64,000 bases of DNA from Nageia nagi (Eukaryota; Pinophyta). Shown one piece after another: positions 23,324-35,407 of the stretch. Where the stretch lies: contig JBITNC010000001.1 of assembly GCA_050084985.1 (NCBI GenBank), positions 7,192,001 to 7,256,000 of the forward strand, read 5' to 3'. Under the pieces are notes generated by a model. It was not told where the DNA came from. It worked only from the letters and a program-made list of their open reading frames with translations, and did no database searches. The position numbers and the translations under genes were made by a program. Numbering within the stretch: the stretch's first letter is position 1; each line of letters opens with the position of its first letter.

Positions 23324-23700
23324 ATGTCTGAAGATGTCCCTCCAACTCTAATAAGTACAATAAGACCCCCACCTTTCTATTTATCTTTGAAACTAGAAGG
23401 TTGGGTAATGAACAACTGTATGATTGATACTGGAGCTATAGTAACTATGATCCTTAAAGCTATTGTAGATGAAATAAAGCTATATATTACAAGATGTATT
23501 GATGGTGTCATACAATTAGTTTCTTCCTTGGTAGATGTAGTTGGTAGTGTAAAAGGAGTTCAAATAACTTTGAATGCTTTCCTTGATATTTGTGTTGTCT
23601 AAGATATTATCATAGTTGATCTTCCACCTTTATTTAAAATATGTCTTTTCAGAGAATTTATCGCTAAATTGGGAGGATACCTAGCTATAGACTACAGTCA
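23324..23700 (+). pseudogene. T1 aspartic protease (retropepsin-like)
   Basis: The open stretch reads PPFYLSLKLEGWVMNNCMID, then TGAIVTMI, giving the catalytic triplet DTG at about 23429-23437. The same fold in T2 reads LVDSGVATTVMP. The downstream RQ/LPPLF-type segment follows past a stop. It would process the polyprotein. The frame ends at 23602 and continues only through stops. Confidence 0.65.
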
Positions 23701-23959
23701 CCTTCTACTTCCTTTCCAAAATAAATAGGTAAAAATTTTGAATGAAGGCATCAAAACTATCCATCTTAAAAGGATCACTGAATAAAATTGTATGAATGAT
23801 CCATAACCAGTGGAACTATTTGAAAGAGACACACTAAGGGAATCACTACTAACAATGGAAGTTCTTTCAGTAAATGATCTAAATTATCAAGTCATAGATG
23901 CCAATATGAGAAATTATTACTTAGATGAGAAAAATCAAGGCAATCTTAATCACTACTAA

Positions 23960-24345
23960 TAAAGAACATGAGATATGGACAATGTATTTTGATGGATCTC
24001 AATGTAGACATGGATGTGGAGCTAGAGAGCTATTCAAATCTCTAAAGAAAAATACAAAAAGATTCTCCTTTTGATTCACATGGACTTGTACAAATAATGC
24101 TATTGAGTATGAAGCCCTTTGTTTAGGGTTATCTAAAGTAATCAGTATAGGAATTAGATTCTCGATTATCCATGGTGATTCAAAATTGGTCATTAAGCAG
24201 GTAAAAAATTAGATTAATGCAAAACATCATTATGTAAAGAACTACAGGAATAGAGTGTGGGATTTATTAGAGTCATTCTTGGCTATCAATTTTATATCTA
24301 TTGCTAGAAGGTATAACCAAATAGCTAATGCATTTGCTAGAAGAG
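23960..24345 (+). pseudogene. T1 additional RNase H-like domain located before RT
   Basis: In frame: EIWTMYFDGSQCRHGCGAR, then AIEYEALCLGLSKV, IHGDSKLVIKQV, HHYVKNYRNRVWDL and RRYNQIANAFARRG. Asp (FDG), Glu (EYEAL) and Asp (GDS) are the RNase H catalytic positions, and the last block supplies the C-terminal N..A motif. It has two in-frame stops. It lies 3' of protease and about 500 bp 5' of RT, and a normal gypsy RNase H follows the RT. T2 has the same order, but T3 does not. Confidence 0.75.
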
Positions 24346-24760
24346 GGGCATGTTATAATCTTGCTTATTATAAAAGAGGAGCTCTTGGAGTCAAAGTTCA
24401 ATGTAGGCCTTTAATACCTGATGCTGCAAACTTTTGGCAAGTATTTAACTTTGATGAGCATATTATGAACTTCCTTATGGATGAAGCAGTGACTCACACT
24501 TTTGGTATTCAAGAAATGCTTGATTATTTTCAAGAAATAGATGTTATTCAACTTAGAAATAATGTAATACCAAAAGGATTGCTCTCATTTGAAAGCTTGT
24601 TTGATTTAGAAGATGTTCAAAAGGCTAAGTCTATGGCCATCTTGAAGGAGAATTATGTTCAGCTATAAGTAGAACCTAGGAAGTATATAAAAGTTGGTTC
24701 AAAGTGTTTTGATATAGAAAATGTTATTATGTATCAAATTTATCATAAGTTTTCCTAAGT
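24346..24760 (+). pseudogene. T1 linker between additional RNase H and RT
   Basis: The open stretch to 24668 reads CRPLIPDAANFWQVF, then NFLMDEAVTHTFGIQEML and VIPKGLLSFESLFDLED. T2 has a colinear counterpart (SFW-VFWDEAQINQFL, IPKDLVPFEGLFD). It is not a domain I know, but it is conserved between the two elements. Confidence 0.6.
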
Positions 24761-25620
24761 AATTTCCTAGACTTATGATGATCTTAAGACATATGATAAG
24801 AGTGTCATCCAACACATGATTGAGCTTGAACTAGATTTCAAACCATACAGGCAAAAATAAAGACCAATTAACCTAAAAATAGAGGAAGTTATGAAACAAG
24901 AGTTAATCAAGCTACTTGATTCAAAAATTATTTATCCTATCAAACATTCTTCTTGGGTTGCAAATCTAGTTCCTATTAGAAAGAATAGTGGAGAAATCAA
25001 ACTCTACGTTGATTTCAAAAATTTAAATAAAATGTCTCTTAAAGATAATTATCCTCTCCCTCTTATGGAGCAAGTCCTGCATACAATAGCTAAAGATTGC
25101 TATTTTTCAATGATTAATAGTTACTTAGGATTTAACCAGATTTGGATGAAAGATGAAGATCAATTCAAAACTGCATTTACAACTAAATGGAGGACATTTA
25201 CTTTTCAAAGAATGCCATTTGATCTTTCTAATGCAGGAGCTACTTTTTAAAGAGCTATGGATTATGAATTTGGTGAACTAATAAACAAGATTATACTAAT
25301 CTATCTAGATTATATCATAAGTTTCTCTTGAAGTAGAAATGATCACCTGGAACATTTACGATAAGTCTTTGAAAGAAGCATAAAATTTGCTATTTTAATA
25401 AATCCAAAGAAATCAATTTTTATGGTCAACCAAGGAAAATTTCTTGGCCACATTATCTCAAAAGAGGGATTAGTAATCAATCTAGATAAGTAAAAGCTAT
25501 AGAAGCATTACCATTCCCCTCTAACAAGAAAACCTTGCAATCTTTCCTTAGTCAAATCAATTTTGTTAGAAAATTCATCAATGATTTTTCAGATATTGTA
25601 TCCCCAATCATTTCAATGCT
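24760..25620 (+). pseudogene. T1 reverse transcriptase
   Basis: RT blocks in order: VMKQELIKLLDSKIIYPIKH, SSWVANLVPIRK, LYVDFKNLNKMSLKDNYPLP, FKTAFTTKWRTFTFQRMPF, SNAGATF, IYLDYIISFS, KKSIFMVNQGKFLGHIIS. The catalytic YxDD box reads YLDY (25302-25313), so the second Asp is replaced by Tyr and the enzyme would be dead. There are also several stops. The product would copy element RNA into DNA. Confidence 0.8.
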
Positions 25621-26280
25621 AAAGAAATATGTATTTTTTTAGTCATATGAAGCAAAAGTAGCCTTCAAAGAAATGAAAAAGGCTATAATAGAAGCTCCCA
25701 TGCTTAAAAATCCTAATATGGTAAAAGATTTCATCATGTATGCATATGGAGTAGATAGGAGCATTGCTGCAATTCTAGCACAAAAGGATGACAACAATGA
25801 AGAACATCTGATTGCCTTTCATAGTCAAACACTACATCAACATTAGCAAAGGTACTCATTTATTAAAAAATAAGTGTTTTCCATAATGAAGGGGCTTGAA
25901 AAATTTAATAATTATGTCTCCCATAACAAAATCCTTGTATTTACTATCCATCTAGATTTAAGAAATTATGTTATACAAGGAGATCTAGGTGAAGGAAAGG
26001 CTAGTTGGATTACTAAAATAATGGAATTTGATATAGAAATTAAGCCAACCAAGTTGATTAGAGGTAGGGCTCTTTGTGAAAATATAGTTGAAGCTTCATA
26101 GATGATCGCTCTTATGGAGGATGAACAACAACTCAATCAAGAAAGTAATTGGATTAAATAAATCATGTTTTATTTCCAAATTGATAGGTGCCTTGAAACT
26201 TAGGATAGATTTCAAAGAAGGAGATTCAAGTTGCATGCCCTCAAGTTTATCATGATAGATGCTCATCTATACAAATTTTT
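25621..26280 (+). pseudogene. T1 gypsy RNase H following RT
   Basis: Reads FKEMKKAIIEAPML, then FIMYAYGVDRSIAAILAQKD, MKGLEKFNNYVSHNKILVF, TIHLDLRNYV and GKASWITKIMEFDIEIKPTK, the layout of the Ty3/gypsy RNase H after the RT connection. Stops occur at about 25640, 25845 and 25870. 26100-26280 is the spacer to integrase. Confidence 0.7.
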
Positions 26281-27412
26281 TTGATCAAACCCTACTAAGA
26301 TATGTGACTCAAGATGAATCTCATAGAATATTACATGAATTTCATTATGGATTCTCTAACAGGCATTATTATGGACCAACTATAGCAACAAAAGTATTAC
26401 AAGCTGGATATTATTGGCCTATTATGTTTTAAGATTCATTCAAGATTGCATGGGAATGTGACAAATGCAACAGATTTATGGGAAAAAGGAGATAAGCTAC
26501 AATGTCTCTTAAATTTGTGGTAGTCAAAGAACCCTTTTAATGATGGGGTATGGAATTCATTGGTGTTATAAACCCAAATTCCTCAATAGGCCACAAGTTT
26601 ATTTTTTGATTACAACAGATTACTTCATTAGATATTCAAAGGCTATTCCATGTAAAAATGTAGATCAAGAAGTGATGATAGAAATGATTAAAAAGATAAT
26701 CACTCACTTTGGAATCCCACAAACTATTGTGTCAGACAATGGCATGACATTTATTGGAGGTAATTTTTCAAGCTTTATGGTTCAATATGGAGTGTACTAG
26801 TTATTCTCTTCAAACTATTACCCACAAGGTAATAGGTTAGTCGAATCAACTAACAAAAATCTAACCCGAATCATTAAGAGAATAATTGAAGGGAATCCCA
26901 GATAATGGAATACACAATTAGACTTTGCATTATGGGAAAACAAGATCAATATAAAATTAGTAATAAAGACATCCCCATATGCATTGGTATATAGTAAAAG
27001 ACCTATGTTGCCAATACACATGGAGTTACTAGCATTGAAAATCTTGCAAGAAATGAAGGACAATCACTTTGAAGCACTACAATCTAGGTATAGTCAACTC
27101 CTAAAATTGGAGGAAGATCAAAATAAAGGATACAAATCATTCCAACATCATTATCACATTATTGATAAGTAGTTTGAGAAGAAAAAATCTTCCTGGTTGA
27201 AGTTTGAAACAAGTGATATTGTCCTCAAATGGGATGAGGAAAGAGTAAAGCCTGAAAGACACCATAAATTTGATTCTCTTTGGAGTAGACCTTACATCAT
27301 CATTCAAGCCATGCAAAGTAATGCATTCAAATTGCAAGATATTATCAGGTCCCAAGAATTACTTATTCCCATCAACAAGATCTATTTGAAACATTACTGG
27401 GTGATGAGATGA
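26281..27412 (+). pseudogene. T1 integrase
   Basis: The H2C2 zinc finger region (about 26310-26490) ends CDKCNRFMGKRR. The core starts WGMEFIGVI, where the usual Asp is Glu. After a frameshift it continues YFIRYSKAIPCK, FGIPQTIVSDNGMTFIGG (second Asp present) and NYYPQGNRLVESTNKNL (catalytic Glu present). The C-terminal part reads DIVLKWDEERVKPERHHKFD, then LWSRPYIII, the usual binding region of this clade, ending at 27412. Confidence 0.75.
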
Positions 27413-27938
27413 TCTTGTAGTACCTACAAAGCAATGTATATTATAAATAGTTTTTAAAAATAAGAGGGACTTGTACATCTTCTACACAATTCTCAAAAAG
27501 TAGGTAGACATTAATTCAGCTTGACCAAGAGTTAATGTCGATGCACTGCTCAACCATCAACTAAATAAGACAACATTTAAGGAAAGATTTCCTTAAATTT
27601 CATAAACTATCGCACAAGTACCATAAATTAAGTTTGGCATGCTTTGAAACTACTTATCCAACTTATGCTAGTTCAATTCATATAATGCATGGATCTCGAG
27701 ATCCTCCAATATTAATTGCCATTAATGAAAATCTCATCAACCTTGGACAAATAAAATTTCTCCCAAACCCTCTAGTTCAACACTTAGTCAATTTCAAGCA
27801 CACAAGTTTCCAGAGCTTTCAAAACTTATAGATTTTAGAGCTGAATTGAATTAAGAGATAAAAAGTTGTAGGACCTTGCATAGCCTAGATTATCATTTTC
27901 AAATGATAACTAGAGGTTCAAATAAGGGTGTTGATATC
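27413..27938 (+). other. T1 spacer between integrase and extra ORF
   Basis: Contains a 65-codon open stretch (27634-27831) of unknown meaning. T2 has a corresponding spacer of about 480 bp without similar protein sequence. Confidence 0.4.
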
Positions 27939-30900
27939 ATGGCAACTTCTCAATCATCCTCTACAGCTAAAATAGATCAACTCAATGCTAACCTTTTGAC
28001 CATGCAAGAAGAATATCTTGAGAATGCCCCAGGAATAAACTAGACTAAGATGGGGGTGATCAATCACCTAGATACATGGAGAGCCAACATTCTTCTGTAG
28101 CACATGACACCCAAGGTCATCAAAAAGGGGAAGGCACTTGCTCATTCCAAAAGGGACATCATGATTGACCAAGGCCTAGCTTATTATGTGCCCTATAAGT
28201 TGGTTACTTACCCCAAGCTATTATATTCATTAGCACATAGACATCACCAGAAGGGTTACGAGATAGGAATGTTCAAGAACCTAAAAGAGGGAGATGCATT
28301 AGAGCCAAAGTTTGAAGTAGTACTGAATTACTCTCTTGATTCCATCATCTAAGCATTTGCTATTCTAGTTGATTAGACTTTTCATGTGAAGAAATAAATT
28401 GATTTAAAAAAGGAGAAGAATGACTTCTATGTTAATCAAAATGAGATGGTGAGCTAGATTAGCGAAAGATATCAAGATAGCATGAAGGCCCAACTCTGGC
28501 CAAGCTATCAAATAGTCCTATTTGTAAGAAAAAGGGATAGAGAAGTGTTGTAGGCACTGGCAATTATTTTGGGAAAGCAAATTCAGATTGAAGTAGATGA
28601 AGCTATGGTACATATGGCTTACAATATTATAAAGGCTCATGTCTGCTATGACTTCTTGGCTTTCATTACTAATGAAATAAAGAGGTGTCTATTCAAAATT
28701 GAAAAATTAGACTTTAGACACCCTTCATATATTTGGTGGCTCTTCATCCATAAAAATCTTGATAAACTTATAAAGGTAGGGTTGCCAATTCAACTAATGA
28801 ATCCCAATGCTACACCTGTACCAATTGACCTGATGGTACCAATTTTGAGTAAGTTCAATGGATTGTACTATAAGTTCATGGACAAGTTCTATGCAACAAA
28901 AGTATAAATTTTAACTAAAACACTCCCCAATAAACTATGCAAAAGTACAATGAAGGAGCTACAGGGAGGAAATAATATCAATGATTAGTATTTCTTAAGA
29001 GATCGCAATATAATAATTAGGTATGGGTATTTTGAGAAACCTTTTTTATTACCCAAGTATGTAACTGCTTAGCTATATTCAATAGAAATGGAAAGGCAAA
29101 TTTATGCCATAGAAACCAAATATAGGTTCAAGAGTAATTTTAAATCTATTATAGATATACCAGCTTCTACTAAAAATTTTACCCCTTTAGAAATAGGATG
29201 TAAAGATAGTATAGCTGAATTCATTGTACAGAATTTTAAATTAGATATAGTGAAAGTTTCATGGATGTATGACCCTTCAGGAGAAATGACCCAACTAATA
29301 AGGTTAAGCAAAAAATATCTAGCTTTTGTCCATGAGAGTAGGCCTCATATAGAATATTTTGTAAATAAAACTAAATAAGAGGTAGAAGTGTAGCCTAATT
29401 GGGAGTTCACACCCCTAAATAAGGCTTGAATGGCCCTTGAGGGGATAAAGAAATACAAAATGTAGGAAAATAAGTGATAAGATTTTATCTTCAACCCAAA
29501 ATTCCTCACCCATTTAGCAAATCTTAGGTGGGGTTCCAATAAAATTCATTATTTTACAAAGTTTAGATTTGAATATACAACAAAAATTCACCATATAGAG
29601 AGTGAATTATTTGAAAAATTCAAATATGATAAGTATTGGGAGGTTGAATATGTCAAAGATCCCTTACCAAAGTTGGGACAACCCCTTCCTCCTCATTTTT
29701 AAGAAAAATCTATATGAGCAAGGCTAGTATAGGTAGGACAATCATCTAGCATGGTTGAGCTTTCAAAGAAGGGAGAGAAAAATCTCTCAGACACTACCAC
29801 CTCTTCCCAAGAGCCTTCTCCAAAGAAGAAAAGGAAAATTCAAACCCTTACTCACAAATAACAAACCTCAAAGAAAGAAGAGAGGCCTATAAAAAAGCCT
29901 TGCACCACTACGACAAGGTCATAGTCATAAATGACTATACCTCCACCTTCAAAGGCTATAGAAGAAATTCCAAAGGTAGTGGCAAAAGAGGTAAAGATTT
30001 TTGATACAAAAGAGGTAATAGAGATATAAGATGCAAACATTGGTGCTCCATAAGGAGCCCAAGTGTAAGAATAAACCCTAAAAAAAGAGTAAACCCAAAC
30101 TCAATAAGGCAAGGGAAGCATACTTGGAGCCAGTAGATCTATAATAATTGCACCTGGAGGAGGACTAGGAGATGATGATGATGAGTCCAGAAAGAAGAAA
30201 GACTAACCCATTAGAAAAAGCTGATGATGAAGATAAGGTCATGGAAGAAGTAGAGGAGTAAATAGAAGTTCAAGACTTGACACCTTCCCAGTAGTCATAG
30301 CCCACCCAATAGGTTGTGACATCTAATTTTGTTAATAAGCCTCTTGTGGTCCTTGATAATAGTCAAGAATTTTGAGTAAGATGATAGAAATGGGAGATAT
30401 TAAAATAGCACAAATGCCTTTCAAATAAGGGTAACTAGACATTGCTCCCATGGCTATAATTGATATAAATATGCAGAGTGCACCAGCAACTGACCAATCA
30501 AGATTCTTGGTAAATACTTCAATGGAAACCAGTAAAAGTCTTCAAGCAATGGAGATTAAGATAGAAAAATTGAACAAAAAAAAAGATCAGTATAAGAAAT
30601 ACTACTCCCTTAAAGATAAAATAGTAGCTAGGTTGCAAAATAAAAATGAGACTTGATTGCAAAGCTTGATAAGCAGAAATCAAAATTTGATAAGAGTATA
30701 ACAATAATAAAAGTTGAGCTAGATGCTGCAAATCAAATAATACAAGATCTCAAAACTTAAGTTGCAGTCATTGATGCTTAGAAGGTCAAGCAAGTTGAGG
30801 CTAAGCTATAAACTATTATTATGACAAATAAAGTTAAAATCTGATGATAATTCAAAGTTGTTATTGCTCATAAAGAATTTCAAGAAATCCTTGGTGGAGC

Positions 30901-31587
30901 AAGTCGAAGATAAAATGATAACATTATCACACTTGCATCTACTGAAGGACAAATAATATAGGCAATCAAGTAGTTCCACATTCAAACTGCTCTCCATCAG
31001 ATAGCTCTAGACATACCTAGGATAGTCTTAGAAAAAATGCAAGCATGTTTAAGGGTCTTGACTAAAAAGAACATAGCAATGATCACTCCCAAACCAAGAT
31101 AGTTGTATTTAAGGAGGATTTAAGATATATGTGAACTCTAAAATTTGGTGTTCAACATAGATATTGATAAGCATCAACTCATAATAGAGTTGGGATTTAT
31201 TAACAAATTTTTAATTATTTGATTGAGATGAAAGCTCTCAAATTATGGGAAGAACAAAATGTATAGGGTAGTGCTACCAATTGGGTAGCTAATACCAATC
31301 AATTTCTTAAATAGTCCTTTTTTGAGAAGTAAATCTCAGACTTACAATAAATAAATGAGTTGGCTCATGAAGCAATCATAAGATTTTTGCATGCTGGAAG
31401 GCTAGAAAATGTTCTAATAGGGTTTAGATTAGATACAGTAAAGATTAAGACATTCTCTATCTTATCAAAGATTAATTATAAAGATCTAAATGAAAAGATG
31501 CACCCATTCCTCCCAACAGAGCTGATTCCAACAGCTAAAACCTCTATTAAGTCTACCTCTGAACAAGCTACTAGAAGTAGCAAGTAG
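27939..31587 (+). pseudogene. T1 extra 3' ORF of unknown function (about 1,200 codons, broken)
   Basis: Sense-strand reading frame after integrase, starting MATSQSSSTAKIDQLNANLL. The N-terminal region has YYVPYKLVTYPKLLY, a helical block EAMVHMAYNIIKAHVCYDFL and SYIWWLFIHKNLDKLIK. The middle is Ser/Pro/Lys-rich with SPKKKRKIQ (29817-29840), a classical monopartite nuclear-localisation-like sequence. A coiled coil follows (IEKLNKKKDQYKKYYSLKDK, about 30560-30620). The C-terminus has IIRFLHAGRLENVLIGFRLD (31370-31440). T2 carries a colinear counterpart, so it was a real gene of this lineage. Frequent TAG/TAA stops show decay. A plant-mobile-domain relative is possible but unproven. Confidence 0.65.
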
Positions 31588-31717
31588 AGAGTTCCATTCT
31601 CCAATAGGCAAAGACCCCAAAGGGCTGCTAGAGGATTGTATTTTTTAGAATTACACTCTAAATTAGGGTAATACAAAATTATTATTTTATTCTTATCAAT
31701 TCCTTTTATTCTCATTT

Positions 31718-31931
31718 CTTTCTCTTGGAGTGCCCAGGAATTGTAAATAAGGGTGTTTGGGAGTTATTTTCTTTCTCTTAGAGTGCCCAAAAGATGTAAA
31801 TACAAGTGTTCGAGAGTTATTTTCTTTCTCTTAGAGTGCTCAAAAATTGTAAATACAAGTGTTTAGGAGTTATATTCATTCCCTTAGAGTGTCTAGGAAT
31901 TATTAATACAAGTGTCTAGGAGTTGTATAAA
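31718..31931 (+). repeat. 53-bp tandem repeat, four copies (T1 3' region)
   Basis: GAGTGCCC/GAGTGCTC-type landmarks fall at 31728, 31781, 31834 and 31887, an exact 53-bp period. The unit resembles TTCTTTCTCTTAGAGTGCCC plus TGTAAATACAAGTGT. It lies between the extra ORF and the 3' LTR. Confidence 0.85.
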
Positions 31932-31944
31932 TTCAAGTCCAAGA

Positions 31945-32410
31945 CATCTAATAGGGCCCACCAATTTTGAGTGATGATGTTATAGTTTTTGAATGAAATC
32001 AACAGGTCCCAAAATAAGCAATGATGGGTGAAGATTTATGAAGACATTAAATAGATCCCATCGATTCTAAGTGATGATGTCATAATTTTTAATTGAAATC
32101 AATGGGTCTCGAAATAACTAATGGTAGGTGAAGATTTATGAAGACATCAAATAGAGCCCATCGATTCTGAGTGATGACATCATAATTTTTGTCTAAATTA
32201 GCAGGTCCTAGAATAGGCAATGGTGGGTGAAGATTTATGAAAACATCAAATAGAGCCCATTAATTCTAAGTGATGATGTCATAATTTTTTTTATTGAAAT
32301 CAGTAGGTCCCGAAAGAAGCAATGGTAGATGAAGACTTATGAAGACATCAAATAGTGTCCATCAATTCTAAATGATGATGTCATAATTTTTGACTAAAAT
32401 TAATGGGTCT
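31945..32410 (+). repeat. 100-bp tandem repeat, about five copies (T1 3' region)
   Basis: GTGATGATGT-type landmarks occur at 31971, 32071, 32171, 32270 and 32372, a period of 99-102 bp. The unit contains AGATTTATGAAGACATCAAA and CCCATCGATTCTAAG. It directly follows the 53-bp array. Confidence 0.85.
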
Positions 32411-33102
32411 CAAAAGAGCTAGATCATCAATAAAGCTCGGATGAAGAAAATAGAACCCACCAAGCAAAGGTAAGAGTAATGCATAAGAAGGAACATCTGG
32501 CTCTATTTTATCTTATGTGTTTGGCCCCCAAGGCCCTATTAATGTGTCCAAACCAACTCATTTTCACATAATAATGGTAATTTCTTCTCAAACCAAGTTG
32601 ACATAATGTTTACCAACCACCATTACTTTGATTACTGACATCTACAATAGAGATCATAAAGGTTGCAGAGAAGTAGATAGCAATTGATAGAGCATAGTAC
32701 CAAATCATATCCATTAATTTGCAAATAAATAATTATTTAAATAGATACAATACCATATTTAATCAACTACAGGGCTAAAGAAGTAGTCAACATGTTGGAA
32801 GGATTGTGGCTCTATGGACATGACTGATCAAAAATTGCAAATTCCCAAATAGTCATGCTATTGGTATTTATTCACTATGTAATCTAACATAGTTGTAGTA
32901 TTTATTGTAAATAGTTTTGTTTTAATTATTTTATTCAATACGAGCAATTATGAATATTAATGAAACACAACCACCTAAGAAGTGGGGAAGGATGTATAAA
33001 TAGATAACTTTTAGAGATCAAAAGGGTTGGACATTCTAGCAAATTTTTTCAAATCTATAAGATATATTCACATATGATAATACAAAAAGATAATACTTTG
33101 CC
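32411..33102 (+). other. T1 3' non-coding region and presumed U3 of its 3' LTR
   Basis: AT-rich with no coding signal. The LTR must begin somewhere in this stretch (TGTGTTTGGCCCCC at 32516 is one candidate), but I cannot fix the boundary. No clear polypurine tract was seen. Confidence 0.4.
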
Positions 33103-33511
33103 CTCTTGTAACAAAATGGCTATTTATTGCTTTTATGGATGTTGTATGTGAAATATTTTCTTCAAATTATGGCTATGTATTGTGATTGCGAGACCCTAAG
33201 TGCAAGATAGCTTGCTATTCTTGATCTTGGCCATGGATTGTTGCCTATGCTGCAATGCTTAGGTTGTATATTTCTTATTTTTATTCTCTTTTTATTTACT
33301 TGTCTCTTTCTTATAACTCTTTATCCTTTCATTTATTTCTAGTTAATTTTAACCTTAAATATAGATAGGAACTGACCTGTAAACTAAAGATTGAGCAGGA
33401 AACCAACACGAGCACATCCCCACCACCTTCTGCTCTTTCAAGGAACCTACTGTTGTAGGTAGTGGAGAACATGACCAGAACAAACCCTTTGAGATTACAC
33501 TATATCAATCA
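33103..33511 (+). repeat. T1 3' LTR, downstream part
   Basis: Matches 20866-21274 along its length, including CTATTTATTGCTTTTATGG, TTGATCTTGGCCATGGATT and CCTTCTGCTCTTTCAAGGAA, and ends ATCAATCA. It is followed directly by the V1 LTR. Confidence 0.75.
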
Positions 33512-34423
33512 ATAATTATCATTTTATGTACTTCAATATTTTATATTTATTTTAAAGGTATGCACCCAATTAGAGGACATATTTAGTGTTTAATGTAATA
33601 AATCCCCCTTAACCTAGTCATCCATGCTTTGGGAAATTTAAGTGACTTTAATATGCTAATATTACTCCCCCTTGGTTGGCCATATTAGGAAAGTATGATC
33701 ATATGTTTTGAAGACTATAAAGGTAAGATATTTGGTCACTTTAAGACATCATCTTATGCATTTGATCTTGGATCATTCAGAGCTTAGGGATGCTTCCCTT
33801 CTCTACCTTCTAAGGCTTACCGTTACTTCCTAGCCTAGAAGTGGCTCATCTACACTTATACAATTTACATTCATCATTCTTTCCATTTGAGAGCTTGTGT
33901 TGCATGCTTGGAGGCTCTTGAAGACTTGCATAACCCTTTTGGAGCCTTGGGAGATCTTGTGCATCATTTTGGGGCACCTAAGAATAGTATGTACCACTTT
34001 GGAATCCATATTTGGTATATTTGAAGTCTTGGTCTTGGCCCTAGAGCTTGTAAGAGACTTGTAAAAGCTCTATACTTATTCTTGGTCATTATTATTGATA
34101 TTAATCTCTTATATTTATCTCAAATATAAATAAATATTGCTACATATTTATGCTATACTTTTATCTTCATTATGCATAGAAATGTATGCAAATTAAGTAC
34201 TTTTAGAGCTATGTTTTTGTTATGTTACATATATGATTTATGCCCTAGTTTGGGTCATGTTCACATGTTATAAGCACATAATATCATATTTAGCTACTAT
34301 AATCACATTCTAGTTTGAGCACATGTTTTGGATGGTTTATGACTATGTTCATTGATGCCCTAATTTGAGAATTAAAATGGAATTGAATGCTAAATTGGAT
34401 AAACTCTAGAAAGGTACATTACA
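33512..34423 (+). repeat. V1 5' LTR (5' end interrupted by T1)
   Basis: Aligns with 38450-39370 (V2 LTR): shared CTTCTCTACCTTCTA, CTTATTCTTGGT and TCTTCATTATGCAT, and both end AAGGTACATTACA. A 13-base primer-site motif follows one base later. The missing first part fits insertion of T1 about 60 bp into the LTR. Confidence 0.75.
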
Positions 34424-34424
34424 A

Positions 34425-34437
34425 TGGTATTAAAGCT
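34425..34437 (+). promoter_or_regulatory. V1 primer binding site
   Basis: TGGTATTAAAGCT one base after the LTR end. The standard plant retroelement site for initiator tRNA-Met is TGGTATCAGAGC, so this is a mutated copy. V2 has TGGTATCAAAGAT at the same place. Confidence 0.7.
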
Positions 34438-34514
34438 CAAATTCATGTCAACTTATGAGGACTCCCTACATGCCAAAGTAGTAATACTACATAAGAAGGA
34501 ATAAGGATCCTTTG

Positions 34515-35181
34515 TGTAGATGCCTAAAAATGAATTATTATTTATTAAATAATTCATTTTAGAGCCTCAATGATGTATTATGTAAAAAGGGGTAAAATAA
34601 TACCCAAAGCCATGTAATTCATGTAATGGACCATTGTATCATGACTTAGGGTCAAATCTTGTAATAGAATTGTTGATATATAAAGATATTAAAGGCAACC
34701 AAAAAGGGGAGGAGATCATTTATCAGAAGATCATCGTTGAAGGAGATCAAGGTTATAAGAAACTACAAAAGCCATGACAAGACTGAAGATAAATGTAAAG
34801 AGAATGAGGAGGAAGACCTAAGGGATACCCTAGTGAATATCATATCTATATCATTTCTAAATCTTATTACATATTCATTATTTGATGAATACTTTGTTCA
34901 AGTATCTTCATATCTTTTATCGCACTTGTAATTTTACCTCTTTTAGGCTGTTAGTGGTGTACCTCATCTAGGTCCTTAACAACATGCTAATGAACGAATG
35001 AGTGTTTTTATTCAGTTTATGATCTCATGAATTAATCAAACATGCAATTGGGATAAAATGAACATGTATGTCTGTTAATCATTATTACCATATTTCCAAT
35101 ATATGCGTTAATAAAACAAAGTAGTCCTAATAGTGCACTAATTAATCCCCTTCATTATTTATGCATTATTTTGGGTGTACA
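34515..35181. mobile_element. Solo LTR S1 (667 bp) in the V1 leader
   Basis: Starts TGTAGATGCC and ends GGGTGTACA (TG...CA). It is flanked by the 5-bp duplication CTTTG (34510-34514 and 35182-35186). A TATA-like TATATAAAG lies at 34676-34684. Its right end (ATTTCCAATATATGCGTTAA) resembles the inverted T3 LTR, so it belongs to a related Tat family. The uninterrupted site survives in V2 near 39460-39470. Confidence 0.85.
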
Positions 35182-35407
35182 CTTTGGAGATTAAGAGTGA
35201 AAGTGACTAAGAAATAGAAAGAGCAAAGGAGGTTGATTTGGCACAATAATTTGCAACCATGGTGAATTTTCTTTCTCAACTTGTGAACAAGGTATATGCT
35301 CTTGCACCAACTCCACAAGCATAAGAGGGGTCAAGAATCCCATCTAAGGCTGCCACATCAAACCAAAGAAGTGAATAATTAGTTTATCCTACTCGACTAC
35401 CTCTACC
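35182..35407 (+). pseudogene. V1 leader / start of gag region
   Basis: Matches 39465-39680 of V2 (shared TATGCTCTTGC/GATGCTCTTAC, CAAGAATCCCATCTAAGG). Stops in all frames; a decayed leader or N-terminal gag. Confidence 0.5.

Larger units (their letters stand above)
20468..33511 (+). mobile_element. Element T1: Tat-like Ty3/gypsy LTR retrotransposon, decayed
   Basis: Plus-strand order: LTR, leader with tRNA-primer-site-like motif, gag, protease, RNase H-like domain, reverse transcriptase, RNase H, integrase, long extra ORF, tandem repeats, LTR. Numerous stops and frameshifts interrupt every domain. The gag, the RNase H before RT and the extra 3' ORF all have counterparts in element T2 (43305-61081), so the two belong to one lineage. 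The right end (33511) abuts the LTR of element V1, so T1 probably inserted into that LTR. The left boundary is uncertain and no target-site duplication was found. Confidence 0.75.

Noticed and set aside
34737-34931. 64-aa plus ORF
   Set aside because: Lies wholly inside solo LTR S1.
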